A DNA stretch of 64,000 nucleotides from Winogradskyella jejuensis (lineage in GTDB: Bacteria; Bacteroidota; Bacteroidia; Flavobacteriales; Flavobacteriaceae): contig NZ_FQWS01000001.1 in NCBI RefSeq assembly GCF_900129745.1, positions 1,178,001 to 1,242,000 on the forward strand, written 5' to 3'. Below, piece after piece: positions 8,095-17,181 of this stretch. The stretch's first letter is position 1; the number at the start of each line of letters is the position of its first letter. The position numbers were made by a program, and so were the translations under genes. The notes under the pieces were generated by a model. That model was not told the DNA's origin. It ran no database searches and saw only the letters and a list, made by a program, of their open reading frames with translations.

Positions 8095-8838
8095 ATGAGT
8101 TTCATTCGTAACATATTAAAAAATTCCCGTTCTCAAGAAGACGGGAATTTTTTTTTAGAGCTCCAACGAATATTAGGATTTAAGCCCAAGAAGAAAAACC
8201 TTTACCTAAAAGCCTTTACGCATAGGTCTATGAATATTAGGGACAAAAAAGGCAATCCTATTAATTACGAGCGCTTAGAGTTTGTAGGCGATGCTATGTT
8301 AGGCTCTGTAATCGCCTCTTTTCTTTACAGTAAAGTCCCTCATGGCGATGAAGGCTATCTAACTAAAATGCGATCTAAAGTTGTTAGTAGGCAGCACCTT
8401 AATGAGCTAGGAAAAGAGCTCAATCTTATAGACTTGGTCATTAGTAGAATTCCTAAAGAAAGCTTTGGTAGCAATATCCACGGGAACTTATTCGAAGCTT
8501 TAGTTGGTGCTATTTATTTAGATAGAGGTTACAAAACCTGCGAAAAATTCATCTATAAAAAGGTCATTAATCCACATGTAGATATCGAGAAACTTGAAGG
8601 CAAGGTTATTAGCTATAAAAGTTTGTTGATTGAGTGGTGCCAAAAAGAAAAAAAGACTTTTAACTATGAGATTTATGAAGATACAGGTAATGATGCTTTA
8701 AAGCATTTTTCTGTAAAGCTAAGTATTGATGATAAGGTTGTTTCAAAAGGTAGAGCAACTTCAAAAAAGAAAGCAGAAGAAAAAGCTTCAAAACGCGCAT
8801 TTTTTGCTTTTCAAGGACAGATGACCAAACGGTCATAA
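8095..8838 (+). CDS. rnc: Ribonuclease III
   Basis: A double-strand-specific endoribonuclease for rRNA and mRNA processing, 247 aa. The signature NYERLEFVGDAMLG lies near residues 60-73, and the second catalytic Glu is in NLFEALVGAIYLDRGY (about 125-140). A dsRNA-binding domain fills the C-terminus (about 175-243, ending ATSKKKAEEKASKRAF). The ATG at 8095 lies 7 bases after fabF. Codons 10-20 contain a perfect intrinsic-terminator-like hairpin (8121-8156), so expression may be attenuated or the transcript self-cleaved, as RNase III does to its own mRNA in other bacteria. Confidence 0.96.
   Translation: MSFIRNILKNSRSQEDGNFFLELQRILGFKPKKKNLYLKAFTHRSMNIRDKKGNPINYERLEFVGDAMLGSVIASFLYSKVPHGDEGYLTKMRSKVVSRQHLNELGKELNLIDLVISRIPKESFGSNIHGNLFEALVGAIYLDRGYKTCEKFIYKKVINPHVDIEKLEGKVISYKSLLIEWCQKEKKTFNYEIYEDTGNDALKHFSVKLSIDDKVVSKGRATSKKKAEEKASKRAFFAFQGQMTKRS
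8121..8156 (+). terminator. Intrinsic-terminator-like hairpin inside the rnc coding start
   Basis: AAATTCCCGT (8121-8130) and ACGGGAATTT (8141-8150) pair perfectly around a 10-base loop and run into nine consecutive T residues (8148-8156). The structure starts 26 bases after the rnc ATG. It has every feature of a Rho-independent terminator but lies in coding sequence. Translation of rnc would disrupt it; untranslated acpP-fabF transcripts would end here. Confidence 0.55.
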
Positions 8839-8961
8839 ACCCATAAAATGCGACTAATTAGCGCAAACGTTTTCGTAGATTTTATAAGTTAAGTTTCATC
8901 TAAACTTCATCTAAATCACCCTTTTATATCTTATATTTACCTCGTTTTTGAGTGATTGTTT

Positions 8962-9441
8962 ATGGCACTACACAAGCTTTTGGTAGATGATTTTTATGAT
9001 GAGACCTATGTGCTTATTGCCATTCATTGTAGGCTAGAAGATTACCGTTTGGCATACATGATAAATAAGTTTTTAGCTATTAATCTAGAACGAAAAGAAA
9101 AAGATTTAGACCTAAATTATACGTCTTCATCTTATCCTGTTTACGAGTGGTATAATGCGGCCAATGACATCACTTGGAATCTAATTGCAAACATTTGCAG
9201 AAAGGAAGAAGAAAGTGTTACGAGTAGTGGTGTATTGTTCAATGATGATAAACAAATCACTAAAACATATAACCTGATTCCTGAATTGAAACAAGTAGAT
9301 TTTTTTATCAAAATTTCTAACGATACACGTCAGGTTAATGAAAAATTGATAATTAGCAAATTGCAAAGTATCCCTCATATAATAACAAGTTATACTGTGG
9401 ATTTATCTAAGGTAAAATCCAAAGAACATTTAATTTTTTAG
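8962..9441 (+). CDS. IPExxxVDY family protein
   Basis: A 159-aa protein of unknown function restricted to Bacteroidota. It starts MALHKLLVDDFYDETYVLIA and has the family signature as IPELKQVDFF at about residues 110-119. It contains no signal peptide, transmembrane segment or recognisable catalytic motif. The pyruvate kinase ATG follows the stop by 5 bases, so the two are almost certainly co-transcribed; this neighbour pair is common in Flavobacteriia. The ATG at 8962 is chosen over a TTG two codons upstream. Confidence 0.85.
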   Translation: MALHKLLVDDFYDETYVLIAIHCRLEDYRLAYMINKFLAINLERKEKDLDLNYTSSSYPVYEWYNAANDITWNLIANICRKEEESVTSSGVLFNDDKQITKTYNLIPELKQVDFFIKISNDTRQVNEKLIISKLQSIPHIITSYTVDLSKVKSKEHLIF

Positions 9442-9446
9442 AATTA

Positions 9447-10886
9447 ATGAACAATAAGAAAACGAAGATAGTAGCAACATTAGGTCCCGCAACCAGCAAT
9501 AAAGAGGTTTTAAAACAAATGTTAGACGAAGGCGCTAATGTGTTTAGAATTAATTTCTCTCATGCGGATTATGACGGAGTGAAAGAGCGTATTAAAATGA
9601 TACGTGAACTAAATGAAGAGTATGGTTACAACGCTGCAATTTTGGGAGATTTACAAGGTCCAAAATTGCGTGTAGGCACAATGAAAGAGGAAGTTGTTGT
9701 TAACCCCGGAGATGAAATTGTTTTTGCTACTGGCGAACGTTTTGAAGGGACTAAGGAGCGCGTGTATATGACTTACGAGCGTTTTCCTCAAGATGCAAAA
9801 TCAGGAGAACGTATTCTTTTAGATGATGGGAAGCTCATTTTTGAAGTCGTTTCTACAGATGGTAAATCTGAAGTTGTAGCAAAGGTTATACAAGGTGGAC
9901 CACTAAAATCTAAGAAGGGCGTTAACCTTCCAAATACAAATATTTCTCAGCCAGCATTAACCGAAAAAGATATCGAAGACGCGATTTTTGCGATAGGCCA
10001 AAAGGTCGATTGGATTGCATTATCGTTTGTGCGACATGCCGAAGATTTAATGCAACTACAAAACTTAATTAGTGAACACAGCGAACACAAAATTCCAATT
10101 ATTGCAAAAATTGAAAAGCCTGAAGCTGTGGCAAATATCGATAAGATTGTTGCCTATTGTGATGGTCTTATGGTGGCTCGTGGCGATTTAGGTGTTGAGA
10201 TTCCTGCGGAGGAAGTTCCATTAGTACAAAAGCAATTAGTACAACGTGCAAAACGTGCGCGTATTCCTGTAATCATTGCTACACAAATGATGGAAACCAT
10301 GATTTCTAGCCTTACACCAACACGTGCTGAGGTTAATGACGTTGCAAACTCTGTTATGGATGGCGCAGATGCTGTAATGCTTTCTGGAGAAACCTCTGTT
10401 GGTAAATATCCAGTACAGGTTATCCGTCAGATGGCAAATATTATTCGTAGTGTTGAAGATTCTTCTTTAATCGAAGTGCCTCAATTGCCACCACATATCC
10501 GTACCAACAGATACATCACAAAATCTATTTGTTATCATGCAGCTAAAATGGCGAATGAGATAGACGCTAAAGCGATTTCTACGTTAACAAATAGTGGTTA
10601 TACGGCGTTTCAGATTTCTGCATGGAGACCATCAGCACATATTTTAGTATTTACATCTAACAAGCGTATTTTAACGCAGTTAAGTTTACTTTGGGGCGTT
10701 ACCGCATTTCATTACGATAAGTTTGTTAGTACCGATGAAACTATAGAAGACGTAAACGCTATTGCTTGTAAAAAAGGTTATCTAGATGTTGGTGATATGC
10801 TAATTAGTCTAGCAGCAATGCCAATACAAGATAAAGGTATGGTAAATACACTGCGTGTTACAGAGATTGAGACTTGTAGTTTTTAG
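9447..10886 (+). CDS. pyk: Pyruvate kinase
   Basis: The last glycolytic step: phosphoenolpyruvate plus ADP gives pyruvate plus ATP. The 479-aa protein starts KKTKIVATLGPATSN and shows the catalytic Lys in IIAKIEKPEAVAN (about 222-234) followed by VARGDLGVEIPAEEV, which carries the Mg-binding Glu/Asp region. The C-terminal allosteric domain is present (about 350-479). It lies 5 bases downstream of the IPExxxVDY gene. Confidence 0.97.
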   Translation: MNNKKTKIVATLGPATSNKEVLKQMLDEGANVFRINFSHADYDGVKERIKMIRELNEEYGYNAAILGDLQGPKLRVGTMKEEVVVNPGDEIVFATGERFEGTKERVYMTYERFPQDAKSGERILLDDGKLIFEVVSTDGKSEVVAKVIQGGPLKSKKGVNLPNTNISQPALTEKDIEDAIFAIGQKVDWIALSFVRHAEDLMQLQNLISEHSEHKIPIIAKIEKPEAVANIDKIVAYCDGLMVARGDLGVEIPAEEVPLVQKQLVQRAKRARIPVIIATQMMETMISSLTPTRAEVNDVANSVMDGADAVMLSGETSVGKYPVQVIRQMANIIRSVEDSSLIEVPQLPPHIRTNRYITKSICYHAAKMANEIDAKAISTLTNSGYTAFQISAWRPSAHILVFTSNKRILTQLSLLWGVTAFHYDKFVSTDETIEDVNAIACKKGYLDVGDMLISLAAMPIQDKGMVNTLRVTEIETCSF

Positions 10887-10921
10887 TAGATTCGTTCAAA
10901 ATCTTTGGAAAGCCAAACAGA

Positions 10922-11908
10922 TTATTGATTAAGTAGCTTGCTAATATCCACTTGATAAATACGACTATATCCATTGTCGTATCTGTTAATCTCGGATAGT
11001 AGTTCTTCAGTGCTAGTAAATCCATTTTCTTTGCTGGTAACATTACTTCTTCGGCTTGTAAAATAGAGTTTACCTTTATTTACAAAAGGACAAAAATCAG
11101 TCTGTTTGGAGTTAATAGTTTCACCAAGGTTTTTGGCTTTAGTCCATTGCCCATCTACTTTTTTACTGATGTACATATCACCAGCACCAATACCATCTGG
11201 TCTTCGCCATCCGCTAAAAATAATGTAAGATTCGTCTGGAGCAATAAAAGCATTAAATTCGGCTCCTTTGGTATTTATAGAGTCGCTTAAAATTATGGGT
11301 TTAGTGTAGCTATTATTTTCCAAACGGCTAATAAAAATATCATCTGCAGGCCCAGTTTCTTCCGTAATAGACGTGAAGTATAAGTTTCCAGTATTTGTGA
11401 TTGCTGGGTAAAATTCATCAGCTTTTGTATTTACAGGAGCTTCAAGGTTTTGTGGGCTTGACCATTCTGAATCCAAGTTTTCACGCTCAACATACCAAAT
11501 ATCAAAGTCTTTAGTTGCTGTACTATCTTTGACTACGGGGCGATTTGACGCAAAGTATAACTTAAGATTATCTGGAGATAAAAAAGGCTCTAAGTCGGTA
11601 TACTTACCTGAGAAGTTGCTAATCTCTGGGGTTTGCCACACATTATTTTCCTTTTTCATCTTCATGATGATGGACAATTCTCTACCTGGACTTTGAAGTG
11701 AAAAATAAGCTTCATCTTCCGTAGTGTTAATAGTAAAATCTCTAACATTGGTGTATTGAGAGAAAATATTTTCTGCAAAAGGTTGAACACCTTCTTTTTT
11801 AACTTCAGGTTCCTCTTTTGTAGTATCTGCTTCTTGTTTTAAGGTTTCGTTACAAGAGAATAGAAGTGAAAGCGAGACCATAAGAACGATTAATTTTTGT
11901 GATTTCAT
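10922..11908 (-). CDS. PD40/TolB-like beta-propeller lipoprotein
   Basis: A 328-aa exported lipoprotein with lipobox ending at C19 (SLSLLFSC). After an acidic linker come repeated PD40 motifs such as FLSPDNLKLYFASNRP, AITNTGNLYFTSI, FIAPDESYIIFSGWRRP and FVNKGKLYFTSRRS, the signature of TolB-like WD40 propellers. The role is unknown; such proteins usually act as binding scaffolds at the outer membrane. It converges on pyk with a 35-bp gap. Confidence 0.78.
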   Translation of the reverse strand: MKSQKLIVLMVSLSLLFSCNETLKQEADTTKEEPEVKKEGVQPFAENIFSQYTNVRDFTINTTEDEAYFSLQSPGRELSIIMKMKKENNVWQTPEISNFSGKYTDLEPFLSPDNLKLYFASNRPVVKDSTATKDFDIWYVERENLDSEWSSPQNLEAPVNTKADEFYPAITNTGNLYFTSITEETGPADDIFISRLENNSYTKPIILSDSINTKGAEFNAFIAPDESYIIFSGWRRPDGIGAGDMYISKKVDGQWTKAKNLGETINSKQTDFCPFVNKGKLYFTSRRSNVTSKENGFTSTEELLSEINRYDNGYSRIYQVDISKLLNQ

Positions 11909-11938
11909 AATTGATTTATTAGTGTATAGGAGAAGAGT

Positions 11939-12301
11939 TTATAAGTCTTCAACAAAGAAAATAGCATTGTTATTGAGGTCGTAAAAGCCAAATTCATTAG
12001 TTTGCCAAGCTGTATTTAAATACAGCTTTTCGGGTTTAACAGTGCCACGTTTTACAAATTCTTCGAAAATAGGCTGGATATCGTCAACAAATATTTTCAT
12101 AACAGAACCTCCAAGTAGTGGGTCGTCTTCAGTATCGGCATGCCATTGCAAGTGAAAACATACATTTTCGCGTCGCATTACAGCATACATTGCGTCTTTG
12201 TGTAAGAGTGAAAAACCTACATATTTTTCGTACCAAGCGACATCTCTGTCGATATCTTGACTTGGTAATACAGGTGATACTTCTAGTAATTTTGTTTTCA
12301 T
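11939..12301 (-). CDS. VOC (glyoxalase/bleomycin-resistance) family protein
   Basis: A 120-aa protein with a single vicinal-oxygen-chelate module: VLPSQDIDRDVAWYEKYVGF near the N-terminus, VCFHLQWHADTE in the middle (candidate metal-binding His) and FGFYDLNNNAIFFVEDL at the end. Sequence resembles bleomycin-resistance-like members, but the substrate is unknown. The ATG at 12301 is chosen over a TTG four codons upstream. It is flanked on the same strand by dinB upstream (40 bases) and the PD40 lipoprotein downstream. Confidence 0.82.
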   Translation of the reverse strand: MKTKLLEVSPVLPSQDIDRDVAWYEKYVGFSLLHKDAMYAVMRRENVCFHLQWHADTEDDPLLGGSVMKIFVDDIQPIFEEFVKRGTVKPEKLYLNTAWQTNEFGFYDLNNNAIFFVEDL

Positions 12302-12341
12302 AAGTAGTTTCAATTTACGGTAATCATTGCAACTTCAATTT

Positions 12342-13463
12342 TTAGAACTCAAACTTTAACTGTACACTAACCGTTTTCTTTTTATCGACTACTGAAGCTT
12401 TTGAGTCGTCTTTTTTTGAAGTATCTGTGTTTAGGTTAGACATGGATATGCCTAAAAGCCGTACAGAATTATTGAGCTTCTCTTGATAGAGTAAATCTTT
12501 AGCAGTTTCTAGAATTATAGTTTTATCACTAATAAAATAAGGTAATGTTTTGCTACGTGTCTGAAGCGTAAAGTCACTATATTTTATTTTTAGCGTCACC
12601 GTTTTACCAGCAACATTACTTTTAGATAAACGTCGCGAAACTTCTTCGGCAATATGCTCTAGTTTTTCGAGCATAAAGATTTCTGAAGATAGATTTTCGC
12701 TAAAGGTACGTTCTGCGGCTAAGGATTTCCTAATGCGATTTGGCTTCACTTCGCTGTTATGAATGCCCCGAACAATATGGTAATAATAGCTTCCAGATTT
12801 TCCGAAATGTTCTGAGAGGTATTCTAAGCTTTTTGCTTTTAAATCCTTTCCTGTAAAAATACCTTTTTGGTACATCTTCTCGGCTGTGACTTTACCAACA
12901 CCATAAAACTTTCGGATGTCTAAATCCTCTAAAAATTGTAAAACATCCTCTGGATTAACCGTTTTTTGGCCATTAGGCTTATTGTAATCACTCGCCACTT
13001 TAGCTACAAATTTATTAATAGAAATTCCTGCAGAAGCTGTTAAGCCAGTTTCTTCAAAAATGCGTTGTCTAATTTGTTGGGCAATTATTGAGGCGCTTGG
13101 CATCCCAATTTTATTTTCGGTGACATCGAGATAAGCTTCATCTAACGAAAGCGGCTCAACCAAATCGGTATAGTCATGAAAAATTTTTCTAATTTGAGAA
13201 GATACTTCCTTGTATCGATCAAAATTTGTTCTCACAAAAATTAAATCTGGGCACAGCTTTTCTGCTAGCCGACCAGACATAGCACTTCTAACACCAAACT
13301 TACGAGCTTCGTAGCTTGCAGCACTGATGACACCTCGCTTCCCGCCGCCACCAACAGCTATGGGTTTTCCTCTTAATTCAGGATTGTCTAACTGCTCTAC
13401 AGACGCATAAAATGCATCCATATCTACATGAATTATTTTTCGGGTTGGTAAATCGTTAGACAT
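12342..13463 (-). CDS. dinB: DNA polymerase IV (Y family)
   Basis: A 373-aa translesion polymerase. Catalytic acids are D14 (IIHVDMDAFYASVEQ) and D108-E109 (SLDEAYLDVT), with F18-Y19 at the steric gate. The thumb, with a helix-hairpin-helix around IRKFYGVGKVTAEKM, and the little-finger domain follow. The last residues VQLKFEF fit a beta-clamp binding peptide. A TAAATTTA -7-like box ends four bases before the ATG, suggesting a leaderless transcript. It is divergent from the CYTH gene. Confidence 0.95.
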   Translation of the reverse strand: MSNDLPTRKIIHVDMDAFYASVEQLDNPELRGKPIAVGGGGKRGVISAASYEARKFGVRSAMSGRLAEKLCPDLIFVRTNFDRYKEVSSQIRKIFHDYTDLVEPLSLDEAYLDVTENKIGMPSASIIAQQIRQRIFEETGLTASAGISINKFVAKVASDYNKPNGQKTVNPEDVLQFLEDLDIRKFYGVGKVTAEKMYQKGIFTGKDLKAKSLEYLSEHFGKSGSYYYHIVRGIHNSEVKPNRIRKSLAAERTFSENLSSEIFMLEKLEHIAEEVSRRLSKSNVAGKTVTLKIKYSDFTLQTRSKTLPYFISDKTIILETAKDLLYQEKLNNSVRLLGISMSNLNTDTSKKDDSKASVVDKKKTVSVQLKFEF

Positions 13464-13505
13464 ACTGTAAATTTAGGGATTAAATGTCTTTTGTAAGACC
13501 AAATT

Positions 13506-13979
13506 ATGGCGGTAGAAATAGAACGTAAATTTTTAATAAAATCTGATGCTTTTAAAACTGAAGCATTCAATTCTTACCACATTAAACAAGGTTTTTTAAA
13601 CAGCCATCCAGAACGTACGGTACGTGTTCGAATAAAAAAGAATAAAGGTGTTTTAACCGTAAAAGGTAAATCATCTTCAGACGGATTAAGTCGTTTTGAG
13701 TGGGAAAAAGATATTACTTTGGATGAAGCGGAGTCTCTTTTAAAACTTTGTGAAAAAGGGATTATTGATAAAACCAGACACGAAGTTACAGTTGGGAGTC
13801 ACATTTTTGAAATTGATGAATTTTATGGCGAAAATGAAGGTTTAATCATTGCTGAAATCGAGTTAAAATCTGAAACCGAAACTTTTGAAAAACCACGTTG
13901 GTTGGGTGAAGAAGTTACGGGTGATATTAAATATTATAATTCAAATCTCAGTAAATTACCATTTAAACAATGGGACTAA
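13506..13979 (+). CDS. CYTH domain (triphosphate tunnel) protein
   Basis: A 157-aa protein beginning MAVEIERKFLI, the ExExK signature of CYTH/triphosphate tunnel metalloenzymes, with paired basic residues in RVRIKKNKGVLTVKGKSS and acidic strands FEWEKD, FEIDEFYGENEG and IAEIELKSE forming the tunnel. The family hydrolyses inorganic triphosphate, nucleoside triphosphates or thiamine triphosphate; which one cannot be read here. Its stop overlaps the end of the convergent PorP/SprF gene by 4 bases. Confidence 0.88.
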   Translation: MAVEIERKFLIKSDAFKTEAFNSYHIKQGFLNSHPERTVRVRIKKNKGVLTVKGKSSSDGLSRFEWEKDITLDEAESLLKLCEKGIIDKTRHEVTVGSHIFEIDEFYGENEGLIIAEIELKSETETFEKPRWLGEEVTGDIKYYNSNLSKLPFKQWD

Positions 13980-14881
13980 AAAAACCGAGGTGATTTTATT
14001 CGACGCGCTTTTTCAGCAAAATTATATCTGATAACAAACTCGTGAGAAGACGCTGAAAATTCTCTAATATCCGATGTTATGGCATCGTAAGCATAACCAA
14101 TATTTAATTGTTGTGTTATTGCAAAATTCACTAATCCAGAAAACGAATCGTCATAACGGTAAGATGCGCCTAATTCCAATACATCATATAATAATACATT
14201 GGTATTTAAATCAAAAGAGAGCGGTGCTTCAAATGCAGATTTCACCAAAAATGAAGGTTTCAATTTTATGTTTTTTGATAATTGGAGAACATAACCACCA
14301 GTGACAAAAAAGTGCTGTGTTTCAGAACCTAATTTATTACCATTTGCGTTAAGGTGAACCGAGTTCAACATATTAGGAACTGAAATTCCAGCATAATAGT
14401 TGTCTGTAAAATAGAATAATCCAGCTCCAATATTGGGTGTGGTGCTATTAATATTTTGACTAAAAAAAGGGTCGTTTGGGTCAAAAACAGTTAAATTGTT
14501 AAGTCCAATATCATGAAAGGTTGCGCCAATCTTTAATCCAAAAGCGAGCTTGTGATTGTTTTTTAAAGTAATGCTATAAGCAATATCAGCATAAACATTT
14601 GTTTCTCTTACTGGTCCAAGTTGGTCGGCAATTACAGAAATACCTGTACCCATGTTTTCAGAAAGTTTAAAGTTTCCAAAAAAGGTGCTGGTTTGTGGTG
14701 CACCATCAATTTTTGTCCATTGGTCTCGGTAAAGTAGTCCTAGATTTACATTTTCTGTAGCACCCACATAAGCGGGATTTATAACAGGTAAATTGTACAT
14801 ATAAAGTGAGTATTGCGGGTCTTGTTGCGAAAAGCCAGACAAACAAAACAAACTTAAGATTGTACAATAAAAAATTTTCAT
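13976..14881 (-). CDS. PorP/SprF family type IX secretion membrane protein
   Basis: A 301-aa outer-membrane beta-barrel with a signal peptide (cleavage near GFSQQDPQ). DPQYSLYMYNLPVINPAYVGA and LLYRDQWTKIDGAPQTSTFF are the N-terminal hallmark of the family, which assists type IX secretion of SprB-like adhesins or attaches partner proteins in gliding Bacteroidota. No large adhesin gene is adjacent, so the partner is unknown. Its ATG overlaps the stop of the upstream EEP gene (ATGA), indicating translational coupling. Confidence 0.9.
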   Translation of the reverse strand: MKIFYCTILSLFCLSGFSQQDPQYSLYMYNLPVINPAYVGATENVNLGLLYRDQWTKIDGAPQTSTFFGNFKLSENMGTGISVIADQLGPVRETNVYADIAYSITLKNNHKLAFGLKIGATFHDIGLNNLTVFDPNDPFFSQNINSTTPNIGAGLFYFTDNYYAGISVPNMLNSVHLNANGNKLGSETQHFFVTGGYVLQLSKNIKLKPSFLVKSAFEAPLSFDLNTNVLLYDVLELGASYRYDDSFSGLVNFAITQQLNIGYAYDAITSDIREFSASSHEFVIRYNFAEKARRIKSPRFF

Positions 14882-15825
14882 ACTTTGTCTTCCTTCAACT
14901 CTATATAAACAGGAAAGTGGTCACTGTATCCACCTTTGTAACGCTTACCTACATAAGTTCTAAAGGGTTGCCCTTTATACTTACCATGGTATTGCGTAAG
15001 AAATTGTGAATTAAACACATCGGCCTTAGACAAGTTAAATTGTGTGGATTTGGCATCAAAAAAGTTATTAGAAATTAAAATTTGGTCAAATAAATGCCAT
15101 TCAAAATCATGATTTAAACTTCCTTTATCATACGTAGCTATTTTTTTAAATGGATTATAGAGCTTAGATTTTTCTTCTAAAGAAAGTAGGCTATTATTTT
15201 GAGGTGTATCATTAAAATCGCCCATAACTATAACCTTTGGTTTATCATAGTTATTATGTAAGACGTCAATGACACGGTTTACAGTTTCTGCCGCTGCTAA
15301 GCGTTTGTATTCAGTTTCTTTTTCGCCCTGTCTGCGTGAAGACCAATGGTTTACAATGACATGTATTTGTTCTCCATTTAATCGTCCTGTCACTAGTAAA
15401 ACATCACGAGTGTAATCTCTGCTCCCATCTTCTTTGGTGAGATAGACCGCAAAAGGTTCAGAGTGTGAAACTTCAAAAACGTTTTTATCATAGATTAAAG
15501 CGACATCGATTCCGCGTTCATCAGAGGAGTCGTAATGTACGATGTCATAGTCGTAATGTTTTAGGTATTTACTTTCTATTAAGTCCTTGACTACGTGTCT
15601 GTTTTCCACTTCCGCAAGACCAACAATTGACGGTGGCATATCCACATCATCTTCGCCAATTTGCGAAATAACCTGACCTAATTTTCGGAGTTTATTTTCG
15701 TAACGTTTGGTCGTCCAACGCTTAGCCGAAAAGGGTAAAAAATCATCATCGTTAGTGTGCTCGTCATCTTTTGTGTCAAAAAGATTTTCGATATTATAAA
15801 ATGCTATAGTGTACTTCTTACTCAT
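14878..15825 (-). CDS. Endonuclease/exonuclease/phosphatase (EEP) family protein
   Basis: A 315-aa protein without a signal peptide. EEP motifs are visible: FYNIENLFD (Asn/Glu metal site), GLAEVENRHV, VNHWSSRRQG, VMGDFNDTP and the C-terminal SDHFPVYIEL with the catalytic Asp-His. These fit the DNase I-like fold with Mg-dependent phosphodiesterase activity; the substrate is unknown. Its stop overlaps the PorP/SprF start by 4 bases. A TATCTTTA box ends 5 bases before the ATG, so the mRNA may have almost no leader. Confidence 0.85.
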   Translation of the reverse strand: MSKKYTIAFYNIENLFDTKDDEHTNDDDFLPFSAKRWTTKRYENKLRKLGQVISQIGEDDVDMPPSIVGLAEVENRHVVKDLIESKYLKHYDYDIVHYDSSDERGIDVALIYDKNVFEVSHSEPFAVYLTKEDGSRDYTRDVLLVTGRLNGEQIHVIVNHWSSRRQGEKETEYKRLAAAETVNRVIDVLHNNYDKPKVIVMGDFNDTPQNNSLLSLEEKSKLYNPFKKIATYDKGSLNHDFEWHLFDQILISNNFFDAKSTQFNLSKADVFNSQFLTQYHGKYKGQPFRTYVGKRYKGGYSDHFPVYIELKEDKV

Positions 15826-15874
15826 AACGCTAAAGATATAATTAATATAGATAATGGGATATAGCGTAAATGCC

Positions 15875-15898
15875 TAAATTTGCAACATGTTATTCTGA
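15875..15898 (+). promoter_or_regulatory. hflX promoter box and three-codon mini-ORF
   Basis: TAAATTTG (15875-15882) matches the -7 consensus. Four bases later lies ATG-TTA-TTC-TGA (15887-15898), a three-codon ORF at the predicted 5' end, 26 bases before the true hflX start. The promoter is credible; the mini-ORF may be incidental. Confidence 0.45.
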
Positions 15899-15924
15899 AA
15901 CGAATCGGAGACATTAGATAATAT

Positions 15925-17136
15925 ATGCTAGAGAAAAAAGATATAAGCCTGGAAAAAGTTGTGCTCATAGGTGTAGTGACGAGAGAGCAAGATGAAGACA
16001 TGTCTAAAGAATATTTAGATGAGCTAGAGTTTTTAACCTACACAGCTGGAGGCGAAGTGGTAAAACGGTTTACCCAGAAATTAGATATGCCTAATCCAAA
16101 AACTTTTATTGGTACAGGTAAGATGAATGATGTACAAGAGTATGTAAAGGAGCACGAGGTAGGTACAGTTATTTTTGACGATGAGTTATCGCCAGCGCAA
16201 GAACGCAATATTAGTAAAATATTGAATTGTAAGATTCTTGACAGAACAAATCTCATTCTAGATATTTTTGCTCAACGTGCACAAACCAGTTATGCGCGTA
16301 CCCAAGTTGAATTAGCACAATGTCAATACCTATTACCGCGACTAAAGGGAATGTGGACTCACCTTGAACGCCAAAAAGGTGGTATTGGAATGCGTGGTCC
16401 AGGTGAAACCGAGATTGAAACTGATAGACGTATTGTCCGTGATAAAATTGCCCTTTTAAAGGAGAAAATAAAAACCATAGATAAGCAAATGGCGGTTCAG
16501 CGAGGCAATCGTGGAAAGATGGTGCGTGTAGCTTTGGTTGGATATACCAATGTTGGTAAATCTACATTGATGAATGTGATTAGCAAATCTCAAGTATTTG
16601 CCGAAAACAAATTATTTGCAACTCTAGACACTACAGTTCGTAAGGTAGTTATTGGGAATTTGCCTTTTTTGGTAAGTGATACGGTAGGTTTTATTAGAAA
16701 ATTACCGACTCAATTGGTAGAGTCGTTTAAGAGCACTTTAGATGAGGTTAGAGAAGCCGATTTACTATTGCACGTTGTAGATATTTCACACTCAAATTTT
16801 GAAGAGCATATAGACTCTGTTAACCAAATTTTAGACGAGATTGAGAGTAAAGATAAACCTACCATAATGGTTTTTAATAAGATTGATGCTTATGAACCTG
16901 AACCTTATGACGAGGAAGATTTAGTTGTAGAACGCACTAAGGCCAATTACTCTATAGATGAATGGAAGCAAACTTGGATGTCCACAATTGGAGATAATGC
17001 CTTGTTTATTTCTGCACTGAATAAAGATAACTTAGACGAATTTAGAAAACGTGTTTACAAAGAAGTACGTGACATACACGTTACACGTTTTCCATACAAT
17101 CACTTTTTGTATCCTGATGTCGAGGATATAGAATAA
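15925..17136 (+). CDS. hflX: GTPase HflX
   Basis: A ribosome-associated GTPase that rescues or splits stalled 70S ribosomes, 403 aa. The N-terminal HflX domain ends in the family motif GGIGMRGPGETEIETDRR (about 152-170). The G domain has G1 GYTNVGKST (about 209-217), G3 DTVGFIRKLP and G4 NKID. A coiled segment separates the domains. It ends in a bidirectional terminator shared with the DUF3078 gene. Confidence 0.95.
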   Translation: MLEKKDISLEKVVLIGVVTREQDEDMSKEYLDELEFLTYTAGGEVVKRFTQKLDMPNPKTFIGTGKMNDVQEYVKEHEVGTVIFDDELSPAQERNISKILNCKILDRTNLILDIFAQRAQTSYARTQVELAQCQYLLPRLKGMWTHLERQKGGIGMRGPGETEIETDRRIVRDKIALLKEKIKTIDKQMAVQRGNRGKMVRVALVGYTNVGKSTLMNVISKSQVFAENKLFATLDTTVRKVVIGNLPFLVSDTVGFIRKLPTQLVESFKSTLDEVREADLLLHVVDISHSNFEEHIDSVNQILDEIESKDKPTIMVFNKIDAYEPEPYDEEDLVVERTKANYSIDEWKQTWMSTIGDNALFISALNKDNLDEFRKRVYKEVRDIHVTRFPYNHFLYPDVEDIE

Positions 17137-17163
17137 AAAAGGTCTCAATTAGAGACCTTTTTT
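17135..17163. terminator. Bidirectional terminator between hflX and the DUF3078 gene
   Basis: AAAAAAGGTCTC and GAGACCTTTTTT form a perfect 12-bp stem with a 5-base loop. With A and T tracts at both ends it can stop transcription from both convergent genes. Confidence 0.88.
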
Positions 17164-17181
17164 AGTTATGACTATTTCTTA

